From contig MCFE01000245.1 in the NCBI GenBank assembly GCA_002104905.1, positions 1 through 64,000 of the forward strand: 64,000 nt of DNA, in the 5' to 3' direction. A program made the position numbers and the translations under genes. Positions 21,712-34,606 of the stretch are shown piece after piece; positions within the stretch are counted from its first letter, which is position 1; every line of letters begins with the position of its first letter. Source of the DNA: Basidiobolus meristosporus CBS 931.73 (Eukaryota > Basidiobolomycota > Basidiobolomycetes > Basidiobolales > Basidiobolaceae). The notes beneath the pieces were generated by a model. The model saw only the letters and a list, made by a program, of their open reading frames with translations, was not told where the DNA came from and ran no database searches.

Positions 21712-24289
21712 TGAAGATCTTTCAGGAAATAAGCATTAATATATCTGAGTGGCAGTATCTCTTGACTCTCAACAAGTATCCTATTGATCCCTACTCTATG
21801 CCTGTACGAAAGATAGGGTGGTTGAGGCGCGGTTGATGATTCAGTGAAAAGCAAGAACTAGGTTGAGTGAAAGGATCACCATTGACTCACCATCATTATT
21901 TATACAAAATCGCTTGGAGCGCCTATTGGGCACCCGCATATATATCTACCTGCGCTACTAGATAACTCAAATGTTTCAGTAATTGGGTGACTTCCTTTTT
22001 CTATTGTAAATGATCGGGATGTATCTCCTTCACTGAACCAAATATGGACCCCACGATCCATTGGGTCGTCGTTGACGGATTTTCTTTTTCGAACAAACAA
22101 ACCATTCGATGCCAGAAGAATTATGCTTCGAATGCAATATCTGTCCTAATATGTTTGGCGCTCCTTCTAGTGGATAGAACGTGTGACACATCTTTGCACG
22201 ATCTATGTCTTTGCGAGAGTGCCTTGAGTGCTTAGAATAAATCCAAATTAGCTGAGAATTAGGACCACGATAAGCGGCCATATCCCAATATGTCCCGCTG
22301 ACAAAGAACAGCATTAAGCAATATCGATTACACATCCTGGGGTACCTCTAGTCCAAAATGGGATAGGTATGACACCAACAAGTATTGCTCCCTGTACGCG
22401 ATCTGTGAGACCTCTCTGCGAAGCAATGGTACAAACTAGGCACACCCGGTGATTGTTGCAGTAGCCTCGGATGAGTCCAAGTATTTGTGGTTAGACCGCA
22501 CGTAACCCCATCACTCCGAGCACTCTTATGATCATGCTTTTACCGAAACCTAATCTTTACTTCTCCAACCTTGACAAGTCGTGGAAATCCCGTCAGCTTT
22601 GGGAAATGAAGCCGGCCCTTTGGTACGACATCCCACTTCAAGCTGCTACCTTGGAAGCTTGAATAAAGCGCATACAGCGCTAGTTCAGCGGTAATTGGAG
22701 GCATGGTTGAGAACTGAGGTTAAATAGCTACTGCCAAAGGCGTTATATAATTCTAAATAAATTTGAGTTCAGTAGGCTTCCACCCTTTCGACACATCCAT
22801 TCGGCCAGGTCAACAAATTTGGCACATGACCTGGGCCATATTTAGTGAATGATCCTTAACATAGCCAACTCCTGAAGCTAAGGTGTTCATCAAAAATGGA
22901 CGAAGTGTTCTATAGAATATGATGGTCTCTAGACCTTCCGATTTGGATAGCTGATGCCTAGCAATATGGAAAAACGGTGATTTCAGGGTCTACTGACATG
23001 GCTGATTCAAGCTGTCAAATATCATATATTTGATTGATGTTTACAATAGTGCAACATTGTTGTATATTCGATTATTTATTTGTACACGCGATCGTGCTAT
23101 CAAGGCGAAGGTTGCAAGTGCGAACTGACGACCATATAAGAAACTTGGTTTACCCGTGGTAGTGTCCTACAGACGAGCTAGAATTGGTAAACACCGGTTG
23201 AAAGTACCGAAATGGCTTAATTAATATGGCGAATCACCTTTACTGTCAACAAACTTTCAAAACTATCCAGCATTTGGAATCCCAATGATACGCTGTCTAG
23301 AGCCTTGGTGCCTTGGCAAACTTATTTGTGGCAACATCGTTGATTGAAAAAGGAATTCAGTGAGGGTTAGCGAATCTTGATGGCGCAACCCAAGAGGCCG
23401 AAACATTATCCACTGTCCTTTAAATGACTCCACTTTCTGACATAGAAAATTTCCGATACAGCAGCTTTGGGAATACATAATGGGAACATTCGTTGTGCCT
23501 TTCAATGGAATATCTCCTCTTAATAGCAACTAATGTGATGAATGGAAGGTCATGGGGAACCCCACCATGGTATAGGTAGGGGTATTACTATATCTTTACA
23601 ACATCAATCTAGCTACCCACCCTCGCTACATTGGACTCGACTCAACTCTAGTATTTTCAAAAAAGCTGCATATAATTATACAATGCTTTGTTATTTGGAG
23701 AGAATTCTCTCTGACAACATTCATTCACACGCTTATCGCTTCCACCCACCCACATTGTTGAGGGTTCCTCTAGCCATTAATAGATGGCATCAAAAATAGA
23801 CATTTGCCACATTGGATCATTTCCAATTGGGTCGAAAACTGGTTTTCTCGTCAGATTTATGATCTTGATTGGTTTATCCCAATTAGGCAGGAATCCAGAT
23901 CAAATTATACGCTTGGTGTTAATGTCCAATTTAGACATGCGGTACATCATGTCGATAAAGCTTAATCACTAACCATTTGTATATAGCTTTTCTTTTGCAA
24001 TGATACATACCGCGCACCTCCGGTTCGGCTCTCTTTACACTTATTCTCTGCTGAAATCCTCTACTTATCTCATCCTCGCTGCGCATAAAACTTGACCACC
24101 TGTGGCTACTTGTGATATACCGTATATGGCCCTGATTGCGTCATGCTCGATCCCCCTTCCAAAAATGGATGCTTTGTCATCGGTGCATTGGTCACTGAAT
24201 AGTAGCAAGATAATGCTTGGTTGGACTTCGCTTGATTTATTTCCATGAACGATTCTATAATTATATCAAGGGATATACAACGATGAAGT
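21712..24289. other. 2.6 kb gene-poor stretch
   Basis: No frame in this stretch shows a recognisable domain. Short frames on the minus strand at 21900-22335 have coding-like composition (for example VHIWFSEGDTSRSF), but no start, splice structure or family is visible. Sequence is AT-rich with many stops. Lying next to the BED finger ORF, it may hold decayed mobile-element sequence, but I see no terminal repeats or target-site duplications. Confidence 0.45.
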
Positions 24290-26814
24290 CTATTTCACTC
24301 GGAAAAAGCTAACTCCGTTTTTGGCAGCGTCAACTGCCTCTATCAAACTCTTTTCATCCTCCGGCGTCCATAATTTGTCCGCGGGGATATCACTTAGCTT
24401 TTGAGTTTTGAAAAGCTCGGAATATTCGTTCTTCTTGTTCGTCAGCCTAGACGGAATGGTAAGGATCCCCTCTCTCAGAACACCGGTAGAATAATGTTAC
24501 CTCTTGACTCTTCTGGCGTCACCATGCCCACTGAGGACAATGAACGCTGTTCTCTTCGGCAGGCTTTCATAAAGATTTTCGATGTGGGAACTCAGCTCAA
24601 TTAAGGCTGGATCCAGAATATCCAATGGTAGCTGCTTTACGTCCGCATCTGCAGTACTTGATGTTGACGAGTCTACCGAGCTGCCTAAATGGAAGGTCAC
24701 ATCAGAGATCACGGAATATCTACAGTTAATAGCTTATCACTTACCATACAAGCTTTCTAGACTCTTGAATCGAGTCCATATGAAGTCGTGATCTTGAGCC
24801 TTGTCAGCAACTTCACGAACCACCTAGTTTCCCAATATCAACAAAGAACTCTCTTTCGAAATTAGTGGCGTGGACATACCTGTTCATCGTCAGCACACTC
24901 CACCTGTGTCTGGGCATCAGAACCGTAGATAAGCGCCGGTCCTTTATGATCAATCACCGCACCTAGCTTTGGTCGAGGTTGATGTCGACCCAGTCTTACG
25001 AAAATCGACTCTGTATCCACCATAAAAACCCCGAAATCCGGCCCTTTCAGCCAAACTGTTAATAACCTCATCCAGTCAGACCTAAATCGGGGATTTACCT
25101 CTCTTCAGCTTCAGCTTCAATAAGTCGATGCAAGTACTTGCATCTTCAGCACTGTCGTGACCAACAATCCCAGGTTCGTTTGTCTTCTGGATATCACGCG
25201 AGAGCCATTTGTTTGCTAGCCACTTGAGTCCAGGTTTGTAGGGCGGCCCACGGGTATGAGTATATATAATGGCGGTGTCGATGATATATGGGTGGACAAG
25301 CTGAAAAAATGAGATGGATCAGCTACCGGATTGCATCTTATTTTAGATGCTCTGCCGCTTACCTTCAGAGCATTCAAATCGCTGTTAAGAGAATGTCCGA
25401 CTAAAATGACGTGATGATCAATTATTTCCAATAGTCTTCTCTGGACATCCTCTAACCTCGTGGTCACATCCTTCAGCGTCTCTTCCGTGATACCACTGAA
25501 GCTGTAGAAGGATGCGTTTAGTAAGCGAGGGTAGGAAGATTGGCCAGCACTGTCTAACTTACTGTGTCACATAGTCGATAATCGCGTTATCAGGTTTGAC
25601 CAGCTCATCAAATATGACTTTGCATCCATAATCAACCAGAGTCACTCGTGTCACTTCCATGCCGTTTTCCGTTTTGCACTAGCAATCGAACGCATGAATA
25701 TCCGACCAACGGAATCAACGATAGCTAGAAATTTTACCATTTCGCAATCTAAGCCAATAATCGTCCTAGGCTCAGCCAAACGAGCGGTATCCGTACAAGG
25801 CTTGGTTTCCACCCAACCATCAGGAAGGCTCTCCATTCTGGATATGGAGATGGGCAGTGGATACTCGGAATCAATAAGCTGTACATTTGTCATCATGTAA
25901 TATTCGGGGTTCTTCGTTGACTTGTTTTTGGCGCCTGCGAACACAAAGGTATAAGCAAGTGTTCGAAATACATTGAGTGGTTAGCTTGCAACTGACGAAC
26001 TCGTGCTTCCTCTACTCTTCTCTGCTTTTCCGACTTGCTTAATGGGCAGTTCATGAAGTTCATAAGAGGTGAATGAAGTCTACTTCTATCGGTTGGCCCT
26101 TTGGTGGGACATACGTGTGTGAATATACTAGTCAATGCACCAAACATTTTTTCTGTGCCTCCGACCAAATGCCTGAAGGGATTGCATTTAGTGGCACTGG
26201 TTGTATATTGTTTTCATGTATGCCTTGAAAGGGTAGCCCCACACTCAAGTAAGGGATTATTACGACCACAACCTTGGATATATTGACCTTGTTCTGATAT
26301 TGGTGAGTAATAACCCTCCAATACAACGTGGCGGATGTTGGTGAAATACCTTGACAAGCATCCAAGAAGGATTAATACCGTCGCTAATGCACCAAAGAAC
26401 CAAATCTCGAATGTCCTAGATTAACTTGGATTTAACAACCAGCCAAAATCTATGCTATCATGACTGGTAATACTTTCACACTTAATGCAGATTTAAATCC
26501 TGCCATGTTGTAATAGAACTCCGGATATTGCTTAGGTAAAAGTAGCAAAAAGTTTTAACTAGAGCACGGTTGAAAGTCGAAGAAAAAGCATGTACATTAG
26601 GATCATCTTGTTTTTCTTGCTGTTTCTTCTGCTTTTTTAGTTTTCTTCTTTCTGTGCGAGATAATTGCACCTCTAGTTCAAATAGGAATCAGCAAACAGG
26701 AATTTGTATCATGAGGTAGGCTGATTTACCAAAGCCATCATTATCTACGAGATCTAGCTTGCGCTTAGTATTTTCTGACTGAGCAGTTTCGTTGGGTTCA
26801 ACTTTTGGAAGCAT
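24290..26814 (-). CDS. REX1: RNA exonuclease Rex1/Rnh70-like (REXO1/REXO5 family)
   Basis: DEDDh 3'-5' exonuclease that trims 5S rRNA, tRNA and other structured RNAs in the nucleus in yeast. The multi-exon gene starts at 26814 (MLPKVEPNETAQSENTKRK) and ends at 24290. A lysine-rich N-terminus (RTERRKLKKQKKQQEK) is followed by the Rex1-type DIRDLVLWCISDGINPSWM domain. The exonuclease domain has IIGLDCEMCKTENG (Asp, Glu), GHSLNSDLNALK (Asp) and GHDSAEDAS (His, Asp), so all catalytic residues are present. A C-terminal region (ENLYESLPKRTAFIVLSGHGD) matches the RRM-like tail of Rex1/REXO5. At least eight introns. It is head-to-head with the gene at 27142. Confidence 0.9.
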
Positions 26815-27141
26815 CAAAGTATAACGTATATTCAACTTGCTCCGGTATATCGTCTATACCACAGAAGAGATTGAGCTTTATACTTGGAAAAGTGACCGCA
26901 TCCTGGATTTAACACGTATTGATTGGCTAAGGTGAGGTTTTTTCAATTGGTGTGTAGAATAAATCTCGACTAGTATGTTCAATATTCTTGGGCGGATACA
27001 TGGAAATTATCCATTTTACATAGTTTAGAATTTTCATCACTGTCATGAAATTCCTGCCGAAAAATTCCCCGACTTTGGCCTCAGAAAAAAAAAATAAATG
27101 ATAGAAGAGAGTCATGGCCGGCAACAGTTTACTTGTACAAA
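26815..27141. promoter_or_regulatory. Short divergent promoter between REX1 and the CCDC137-like gene
   Basis: The two start codons are 327 bases apart on opposite strands, so both promoters must lie here or overlap. No specific element is recognised by eye. Confidence 0.55.
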
Positions 27142-28139
27142 ATGCCCAACAAACGCAAGCTTCCCAAAAAAGCAACCCCTCAGAGGTAACCGCCACTCGA
27201 TTCTCGTGTTCCAAGTGACGAGATGCTCACTACTTCCCCATTTATGGTAGCTACGATCAAGCTCCTAAGAAAGATGTCATCCCTGATATGCCGCGAAAAT
27301 TCGCGCGGCTATTGAACTCGGAGGAGATTGCAAAGAGAAAGAAAGGTATATTATAGTGCTGATGGCTTCTGTTGCATCCATCTACTAACCTGAACGCTTA
27401 GAGAAAACCCCTGCTCAGTCGGGCAAAGCTCAGGTAGATCTAGTTGAAATTGTTGACTTTATAAACGTTGAACCGAGTCTTATATCTTGCCGTGCATAGG
27501 AGCTCACCCTTAAACCAAGAGAGACTCTGAAAGAATTCAATCGGTAATATATTCTCTTGTATTCCACGGTGATCTCATAGTCTGATCTTTTGTGCACTTT
27601 GTCAGACGAGTCGATCAGGAATTCAACAGTGAAATTTCCAAAGCAGGAAGCACAAGAAAGAAGGAGAAAAGAAAGCTGTAAATATGGGATTGCTTAGCTT
27701 TTGTTTGATGACTCGTGCTAAGCCTTCATATCTTCCCTTAGCTATAAAGAAAAGAAAATCCTTAAGGAGAGGGCCAAGAAAGAGCTACAGTGGGAAGACA
27801 GTCATGCAAAGGATTTCCATAATCTCGAGGACAAGGTCAAATTCGGGGAAATCGTAGATGCCCCACCCATCATCAAGGCCGTCCCCAAAGCTCGAAAGCT
27901 CTTTATTGTAAGTTGGATTTCCACACTAGTTGTAGTCACATTTGATATTTACCTTTACACAGCCACGTCAGAAGGAGGAATCCGATGATGAGCCTCAAGA
28001 GCAGGAGAAGCGTAAAAATAAGGGAAAACTCAGAATGCTCTCCGCAGCCCAACAAAGAATCATCGGTGCCGAGAGAGAGAGGGCTATTGCCTCCTATAGA
28101 GCACTAAAGAAGGCCCGCATGAACCAACCTGCTCAATAG
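27142..28139 (+). CDS. CCDC137-like nucleolar protein (UPF0653-type)
   Basis: A small basic protein of about 220 residues in seven or eight exons, starting MPNKRKLPKKATPQ at 27142. The middle contains MPRKFARLLN, LKPRETLKEFNRRVDQEF and the conserved DKVKFGEIVDAPPIIKAVPKA block, which resembles the FGEVV-x-PP motif of CCDC137 and fungal UPF0653 proteins. The C-terminal exon (27962-28139) is a charged helix ending ASYRALKKARMNQPAQ. Lysine-rich throughout, consistent with nucleolar localisation. Human CCDC137 is nucleolar; the molecular role in fungi is not established. Introns are very short (about 45-75 bases). Family assignment is from motif recall. Confidence 0.7.
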
Positions 28140-28608
28140 TTCAGAACATTCATAGGCTATTATTGTAATATAATAAATGCGCATGTATATGGCGGTAGAC
28201 ATTTAATTAGCGGATGTTGTACACATGAGCTTGGTTTATTTTTGCAACGCTGTGAGCATATGGGCTTGACTGAAGGGACTGGCGGTGTCCTCTACGACAC
28301 AGCAGTCGTCAAGTGACAGTGGGAGTCGACAAATTATGCAACGATCAAATTTTCTCTCCGTATTTCTAGAATTATGACAATGTTTCGTTTTTAGAAAATT
28401 TAATTATGGGGATTCCCCACACAGTTCAACCATTGGGACCGAAAAATTTTACTTTCTAAGTTAACCGCAGAATTGAACCCCCGTCGCATGAATGGACCCC
28501 GCGCTGCCAGCGAAATCAAAAAAATTGCACTCTACAAATCTTTATATCTTCATGCTCTGCTGAGGGACAATCTTGCTTCTGTACTCCTCTTCTTGCCTGT
28601 AGGTTAAC
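28140..28608. other. Intergenic, TUF1 promoter side
   Basis: About 470 AT-rich bases. No gene. The last 50 bases before the TUF1 ATG are pyrimidine-rich (cttgcttctgtactcctctt), as in strongly expressed fungal genes. Confidence 0.5.
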
Positions 28609-29106
28609 ATGCTTCTCAAGTCCGCCGGTTGCTCAGCTGCTAAAGCTCTCTATCAGCAATCTCTTCGCCGTGGTTTATCCACCAGTGCCAGAGTTTTGAC
28701 TGCCTCCCTTGCCAGCAGTGCTAACCCTCTTACCCAAGCAGGCAAGACCCTTCTTGCTAGACATGCTGCTGTTGCTATGACCCCCACCCGTTTCGCTCTC
28801 CAGCGCTTCGGAAACTTTGGTCTCCGTCACATGGCTACCGAGACTGGCAAATTCAACCGTGAAAAGCCCCACGTCAACATTGGTACCATTGGTCACGTCG
28901 ATCACGGAAAGACCACTCTTACCGCTGCTATTACCAAGGTTCTTGCCGAGGCTGGTGGTGCCGAGTTCCGTGACTACGGAGAAATTGATAAAGCTCCTGA
29001 AGAACGTGCCAGAGGTATTACTATCTCCACCGCTCACGTCGAGTACCAAACCGACACCAGACATTATGCCCACGTTGACTGTCCTGGTCACGCTGATTAC
29101 ATCAAG

Positions 29107-29141
<35 letters not shown>

Positions 29142-30042
29142 CATCATTGTTGTGTCCGCCACTGATGGTCAAATGCCTCAGACTCGTGAGCATTTGTTGT
29201 TGGCCCGCCAAGTCGGTGTCCAACACTTGGTTGTCTTCATCAACAAGGTTGATGCCGTTGATGATCCTGAGATGTTGGAGTTGGTCGAGATGGAAATGCG
29301 TGATTTGCTTTCCCAATACGGTTTCCCCGGAGACAACGTCCCCATCATCCAAGGTTCCGCTCTCTGCGCTCTTGAGGACCGCAACCCCGAGATCGGCCGT
29401 AACGCCATCATGAAGTTGATGGAGGCTGTTGATAGCAGCATCCCCACTCCTGCCCGTGACTTGGACAAACCTTTCCTCATGCCCGTTGAAGATGTGTTCT
29501 CCATCTCTGGCCGTGGTACTGTTGCCACCGGACGTGTTGAGCGTGGTATGGTCACCAAGGGTTCTGAAGTTGAAATTGTCGGTATGGGCGAGCACTTCAA
29601 GACCACTTTGACCGGTATTGAAATGTTCCACAAGGAATTGGACAAGGGTATGGCCGGTGACAACATGGGTTGCTTGCTTCGTGGTGTCAAGCGTGAGCAA
29701 GTCCGTCGTGGTATGGTTATCTGTGCCCCCGGATCCGTCAAGCCACACAAGAAGTTCATGGCTCAGCTCTACATTCTCACCAAGGATGAGGGAGGTCGTC
29801 ACACTCCCTTCGTCAACAACTACCGCCCACAAATGTTCTTCAGAACCGTTGATGTTACCGCCATCCTTAAGCATCCCCCTGGTACCCCCGATGCTGATGA
29901 GAAGATGGTCATGCCCGGAGACAACGTTCAACTTGAGTGCGAGCTCTTGACTGATGTTGCCATTGAGTCTGGTCTTCGCTTCACCATTCGTGAGGGTGGT
30001 AAGACCGTCGGCACTGGTGTCGTTACCGAGATCTTGGATTAA
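28609..30042 (+). CDS. TUF1: Elongation factor Tu, mitochondrial
   Basis: GTPase that delivers aminoacyl-tRNA to the mitochondrial ribosome. Single exon, 477 residues. Residues 1 to about 80 form a long basic Ser/Ala-rich presequence ending near [10 protein letters not shown]. The mature protein starts [17 protein letters not shown] and contains the G-box motifs [14 protein letters not shown] (switch I), [12 protein letters not shown] and the SAL signature. The EF-Tu domains 2 and 3 follow ([40 protein letters not shown]). Codon usage is strongly biased to C/T-ending favoured codons, and this bias leaves a 481-codon antisense frame open, an artefact. Lack of introns and strong bias suggest high expression. 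Confidence 0.97.
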
Positions 30043-30349
30043 GCTACCACTTGGTTTACCTGGCCCCTTTTCAGTTTCTCCAGGTCCATCTGTTCTATCA
30101 ACATTAGAAAGTACAAACACATTTCATTACAAGGAACCCCAGTTTAATGGAATCCATATATTTCCCTCTTGCATGATACATAATAAATTCTCAGTTTACA
30201 ATCAGGAATCGTTAGTGCAGACGGTTGAAAAAGGCACAATTCACGAGACGACTAGTTTATTTTCCAACAGATTTTACAGAGAACCGATTCTAAGACGTAT
30301 AGACTGTATACAAGAGAGGACTTAAGAGTGTAAGCGCAGCGGGGGTGGC

Positions 30350-31178
<829 letters not shown>

Positions 31179-31816
31179 AGTAGCGTAGAGTCACTGATTA
31201 ATCCAAGGGACAACGTCGCCGCGTCAACTTTACAGTTCTCTAAAATACTGAATTCCTTTGCAAATCGATGGACTCCGAATCGTTTTTTTTGCATTTTTTT
31301 TCCCGATCATTGGGGCGGAATGGGCGGAGTTCCTTCGCGTGATGGCTCCAACCCCCATTTCACGGAACCGCGAGGCATACCAGCCTGTTACTCAAGCCTG
31401 GACGATCCTCAATGAAGTGAGCTTCATTTCCCATTACAGTAGCCAGCTATGTGGAAAACGTCACTTGACCTTGCTGAACGGATGTTACCTGACACTGCAG
31501 CATCGCGCATTCGGCGGCATCTCCTTAGCGGCCATCATCTTATCATCGGATCAAGTCTCGGCTCAAGGCTGGCCGGAAATAAGCACTCACCATGGATGGG
31601 AATCTGGATGAAATCAATCAACGATTTAAGCATCCTCTGCAATGATAAACGAGTTCGTTTAGTGTGACATCTTTGGCATTTCGTGCAGTATGCTGCGCAT
31701 CGGTCATTTGCGAAAAATTTCTTTCTAATCGATGGGTTTTGCGATCTGTCCGAGTGTTCATAGAGCATTTTTGTTGACTTCGTTTTGTTACCCGTCGCAA
31801 CTTTAATTTTGTGAAC
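31179..31816. other. Divergent intergenic between adenylate kinase and CBP3
   Basis: About 640 bases. Several overlapping plus-strand frames (31161-31667) exist, but they are mutually inconsistent and have no domain; I regard them as chance. Shared promoter for two head-to-head mitochondria-related genes. Confidence 0.5.
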
Positions 31817-32871
31817 ATGAACAGAATCGTTGTACGTATGCTAACTTGTTCGTTTGGTCGTGTCCTCTATTTGGGTACGGTTACTTATTGGTTGTCTATT
31901 GTACTACAGAAAGCGAACGGCATTCAGCGTGGCCTTGTAAGCTTAAGCCGCCAAAACACAAGTGCTGCATTATTGGGTGGGGTCAAGTGTTATCAAAAGG
32001 TACCCATTTATCTGACGAGTGCTCTCTGAATCGGTTCCTGATGTTTATGCTCATGTAGACATATGCTACAACCTCTAGCCAAGACGATGTTCAGAAGGAT
32101 GAAGAGAAGCCCAAAAGCTTGTTTGCTAAATTGATGAGCCCTGTTGTTGACTACTACAAGCCAAAGTATCACGCCATCCGTCTTGGAGAAGTCTTCTACA
32201 AAGTTTGTGCTGAGCAAGGCTATGACAAAGAATTTTACATCAAAAGTTGGTGACACTCGCTGGTTTTGTTTCGAACTTTTCTAACCTGTTCACGTAGATT
32301 GCAACCTTCCAGATAACTTCCAAACATGGTTTTCTATCACCCAACTTCACGTTTGGATGCTCATGGTCAGACTCCGACCAGAACCCAATGGCAAGGAAAT
32401 CATCCAGCAGATGGTCAATTTCTATTTCTTGGATGCCGAGCAACGCATCAAGGATGCTGGGGTAGGTGTCGCTCAATTCATGACTATATTCATGGGGGCC
32501 TTTGAATACTAAGCGTATTTACAGGTCACTTCTGGTAAAATTGTCACCAGTACCGTCAAAGACCTAGTGGCCGGATTTCACGGAGGCGTGATGGCCTATG
32601 ATGAAGGCATGTGCAAGGATGACCCTGTTTTGGCTGCTGCACTATGGAGGTTCGTGTGTATTACCTTGACCCTCAGCTTGCGAGCCAGCTAACGTAAAAT
32701 TTCGTATTCCGTAGAAACCTTTTCACCACTGTTTTGAGCCACAAGCATGGCAAGGAGATGGCATATATGACACGTTATGTACGTGAGCAGCTATCACATC
32801 TTGACAAAATTTCTTCTGAGGATCTCCAGGCCGGAGACTTGACATTTGGCAAGCCCAAAGCATCCCTATAA
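31817..32871 (+). CDS. CBP3: Ubiquinol-cytochrome c chaperone (Cbp3/UQCC1)
   Basis: Mitochondrial inner-membrane-associated chaperone needed for cytochrome b translation and complex III assembly. Six exons inferred; the start is ATG 31817 (MNRIV, splice, KANGIQRGLVSLSRQNTSAA), a basic presequence-like N-terminus. The chaperone domain includes LGEVFYKVCAEQG, NLPDNFQTWFSITQLHVWML, VRLRPEPNG, TVKDLVAGFHGGVMAYDEG, DDPVLAAALWRNLF and YVRYVREQL-like MTRYVREQLSHL. These are the hallmarks of the Cbp3 family. A single-exon reading would break the protein in four places. Frame closes at 32871. Confidence 0.93.
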
Positions 32872-33225
32872 GCTCACCACCCCACATTTCACAAACATGT
32901 ATTCTTACACCAAGTAATACTTCATAAACCGCATCTCATGCACACTTCAAACAACTTCTTAATACTGATCAGCTCCACCCACCATCAGTTCCATCCACCG
33001 ATATAACACAAATAAATTTTTTAGCGATCCCAATATTGAGGGGCCTTTGTTGTAAAAATTATAGCCCCATACCCCACATTGATTTCGCTTGGGGGTTTAG
33101 AAAGGTGGGACTCCATTAGCCAGGGAAAAAAGCCCATCAAATAATCTGGGAAAGGCTCGCTTAAGGTTAGCTTACACACCAGAAGCCTTCTATTTTTGCT
33201 TGAAACTCGTGTAAATTCCACCATC
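32872..33225. other. Intergenic
   Basis: About 350 bases of terminator and promoter sequence between CBP3 and NUXM. No gene seen. Confidence 0.5.
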
Positions 33226-34054
33226 ATGCCTGAAGTTGCTGTAGAAACTCCCTATCCCATTATCGATACGGACCCTCACTTTTTCCGTGTCATACGCTAT
33301 TTCCGTCTCGAAGATTACGCCCTTATTGCTGCTGGCACTGCCGCCTTCCCCGGCGCTATGCATCTTATGGGTAAGTTTTTTACTTTCCTCGACCAGGGGC
33401 TTTCTACGCCGGCGCTCGTTAGTATTTCTGAGCGGTCAAGTGCCCCATTTCCACTGTTACCTCGTTACTACGGTGCTTTGTGTGCCCACATAAGCGTTGT
33501 TGTTATCTTGTGTAAAGTTACTTAAACGCCATCCTTTTGCTACGCTCTACAGAATACATCCATCCTACCGGTTCCCGCCTCAACCCCGGTTTGTGGAGAA
33601 ATGCTATGAGATCCTCCATTTTCTTCGGTGCCGTCGGTAGTTTCCTGTTGGCCTACCAAAACAGCAGTTGTAAGTAGTTTATAGTGTGAGATTGCAGTAT
33701 GTGCTGGAAGTTAAGCGAACTTGTTTTTAGTCCGTTTCTGGGGTTGGAGAGAGAACGAGCGCGAAGTCAAGAAGGACTTTGTCGAGTTGAGACAAAGAGC
33801 TGCTGAGGGCAAGCCATTGTATGGCAACTCCAACATGAACGAATACTCGCAAAGAGTTGCTGCACAGAATTCTCGTTATTCTGCCCTTAAATTCTGTAAG
33901 TGAGATGTGTTTCCGGAATATATTCTGTTCCTGTCAACTCAAACCTCCCATTCCAGCTGCCGTTCCCTTCTTCAACTTCGCCAATCATAACTACCACGGA
34001 GTTGACACTGCCAAATACTACGAGGGACTTGATCAAAACAAGAACTTGGAATAA
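33226..34054 (+). CDS. NADH:ubiquinone oxidoreductase 21 kDa subunit (NUXM type)
   Basis: Accessory membrane-arm subunit of respiratory complex I found in fungi. Four exons give about 165 residues. The start MPEVAVETPYPIIDTDPHFF matches the conserved YPLIDxDPHFxRV entry of the family, followed by RYFRLEDYALIAAGTAAFPG (first membrane helix), a second hydrophobic helix (SSIFFGAVGSFLLAYQNS), FRFWGWRENEREVKKD and the conserved C-terminal block (PFFNFANHNYHGVDTAKYY). Introns begin near 33371, 33671 and 33897. The gene points to a complete complex I and therefore away from yeasts that lost it. It sits in a run of mitochondrial genes. Confidence 0.9.
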
Positions 34055-34606
34055 ATCAATGTCGATTTCCCGAGCCTCCCTCTGGGGATTCATGTTTCCT
34101 TCCTGTTAGCTTTACAAACTCAATTGAAATTTATTGCATTCCTTTGCCACCCCACCATCCACAACTCTAAACCCTGTTTGTATGTTGATTTCATTAGATA
34201 TTTGTGAAATCTTACGACCAACAGGCCTACCAAGTTAACTGTCCTTTTATAAAATATATAAAACAAGTGCGAGTCCTATTTGTAGAGTATATTTATATTC
34301 TTCATCTTGTATTACTTGGTGAGAGGGATGTGGAGACACTAGTCAATCAAAGGAGCGAAACCGCTTGGTGTATTGCGCATGCGACAATTATTAACGCCTT
34401 TGGAGGGAAACCTAGTTCAAAAGATCTGGTCAAACACACGATGCAAGTTTCCATCAACGCTCGGTCAAATTGAAATTGGGCCCTCCTGGAGTAGTAGCAT
34501 GAGCGGTCTGGTTCCATGACAGATAGGTATGGTCCCCAAGTTTTCTACATTGGAGAATGTAGACGTTAATTAGAGCAGCTCAACATCTCTTCCAAGCCAT
34601 TTCCCC
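34055..34606. other. Convergent intergenic
   Basis: About 550 bases between two convergent genes. A plus-strand frame at 34204-34473 has no domain. Nothing recognised. Confidence 0.5.

Noticed and set aside
28675-30120. 481-codon open frame antisense to TUF1
   Set aside because: It mirrors the whole TUF1 gene and is kept open by TUF1 codon bias. Its protein is low-complexity (Gly, Thr, Asn, Leu-rich) and has no domain. A smaller antisense frame over RPL22 (57254-57685) has the same cause.
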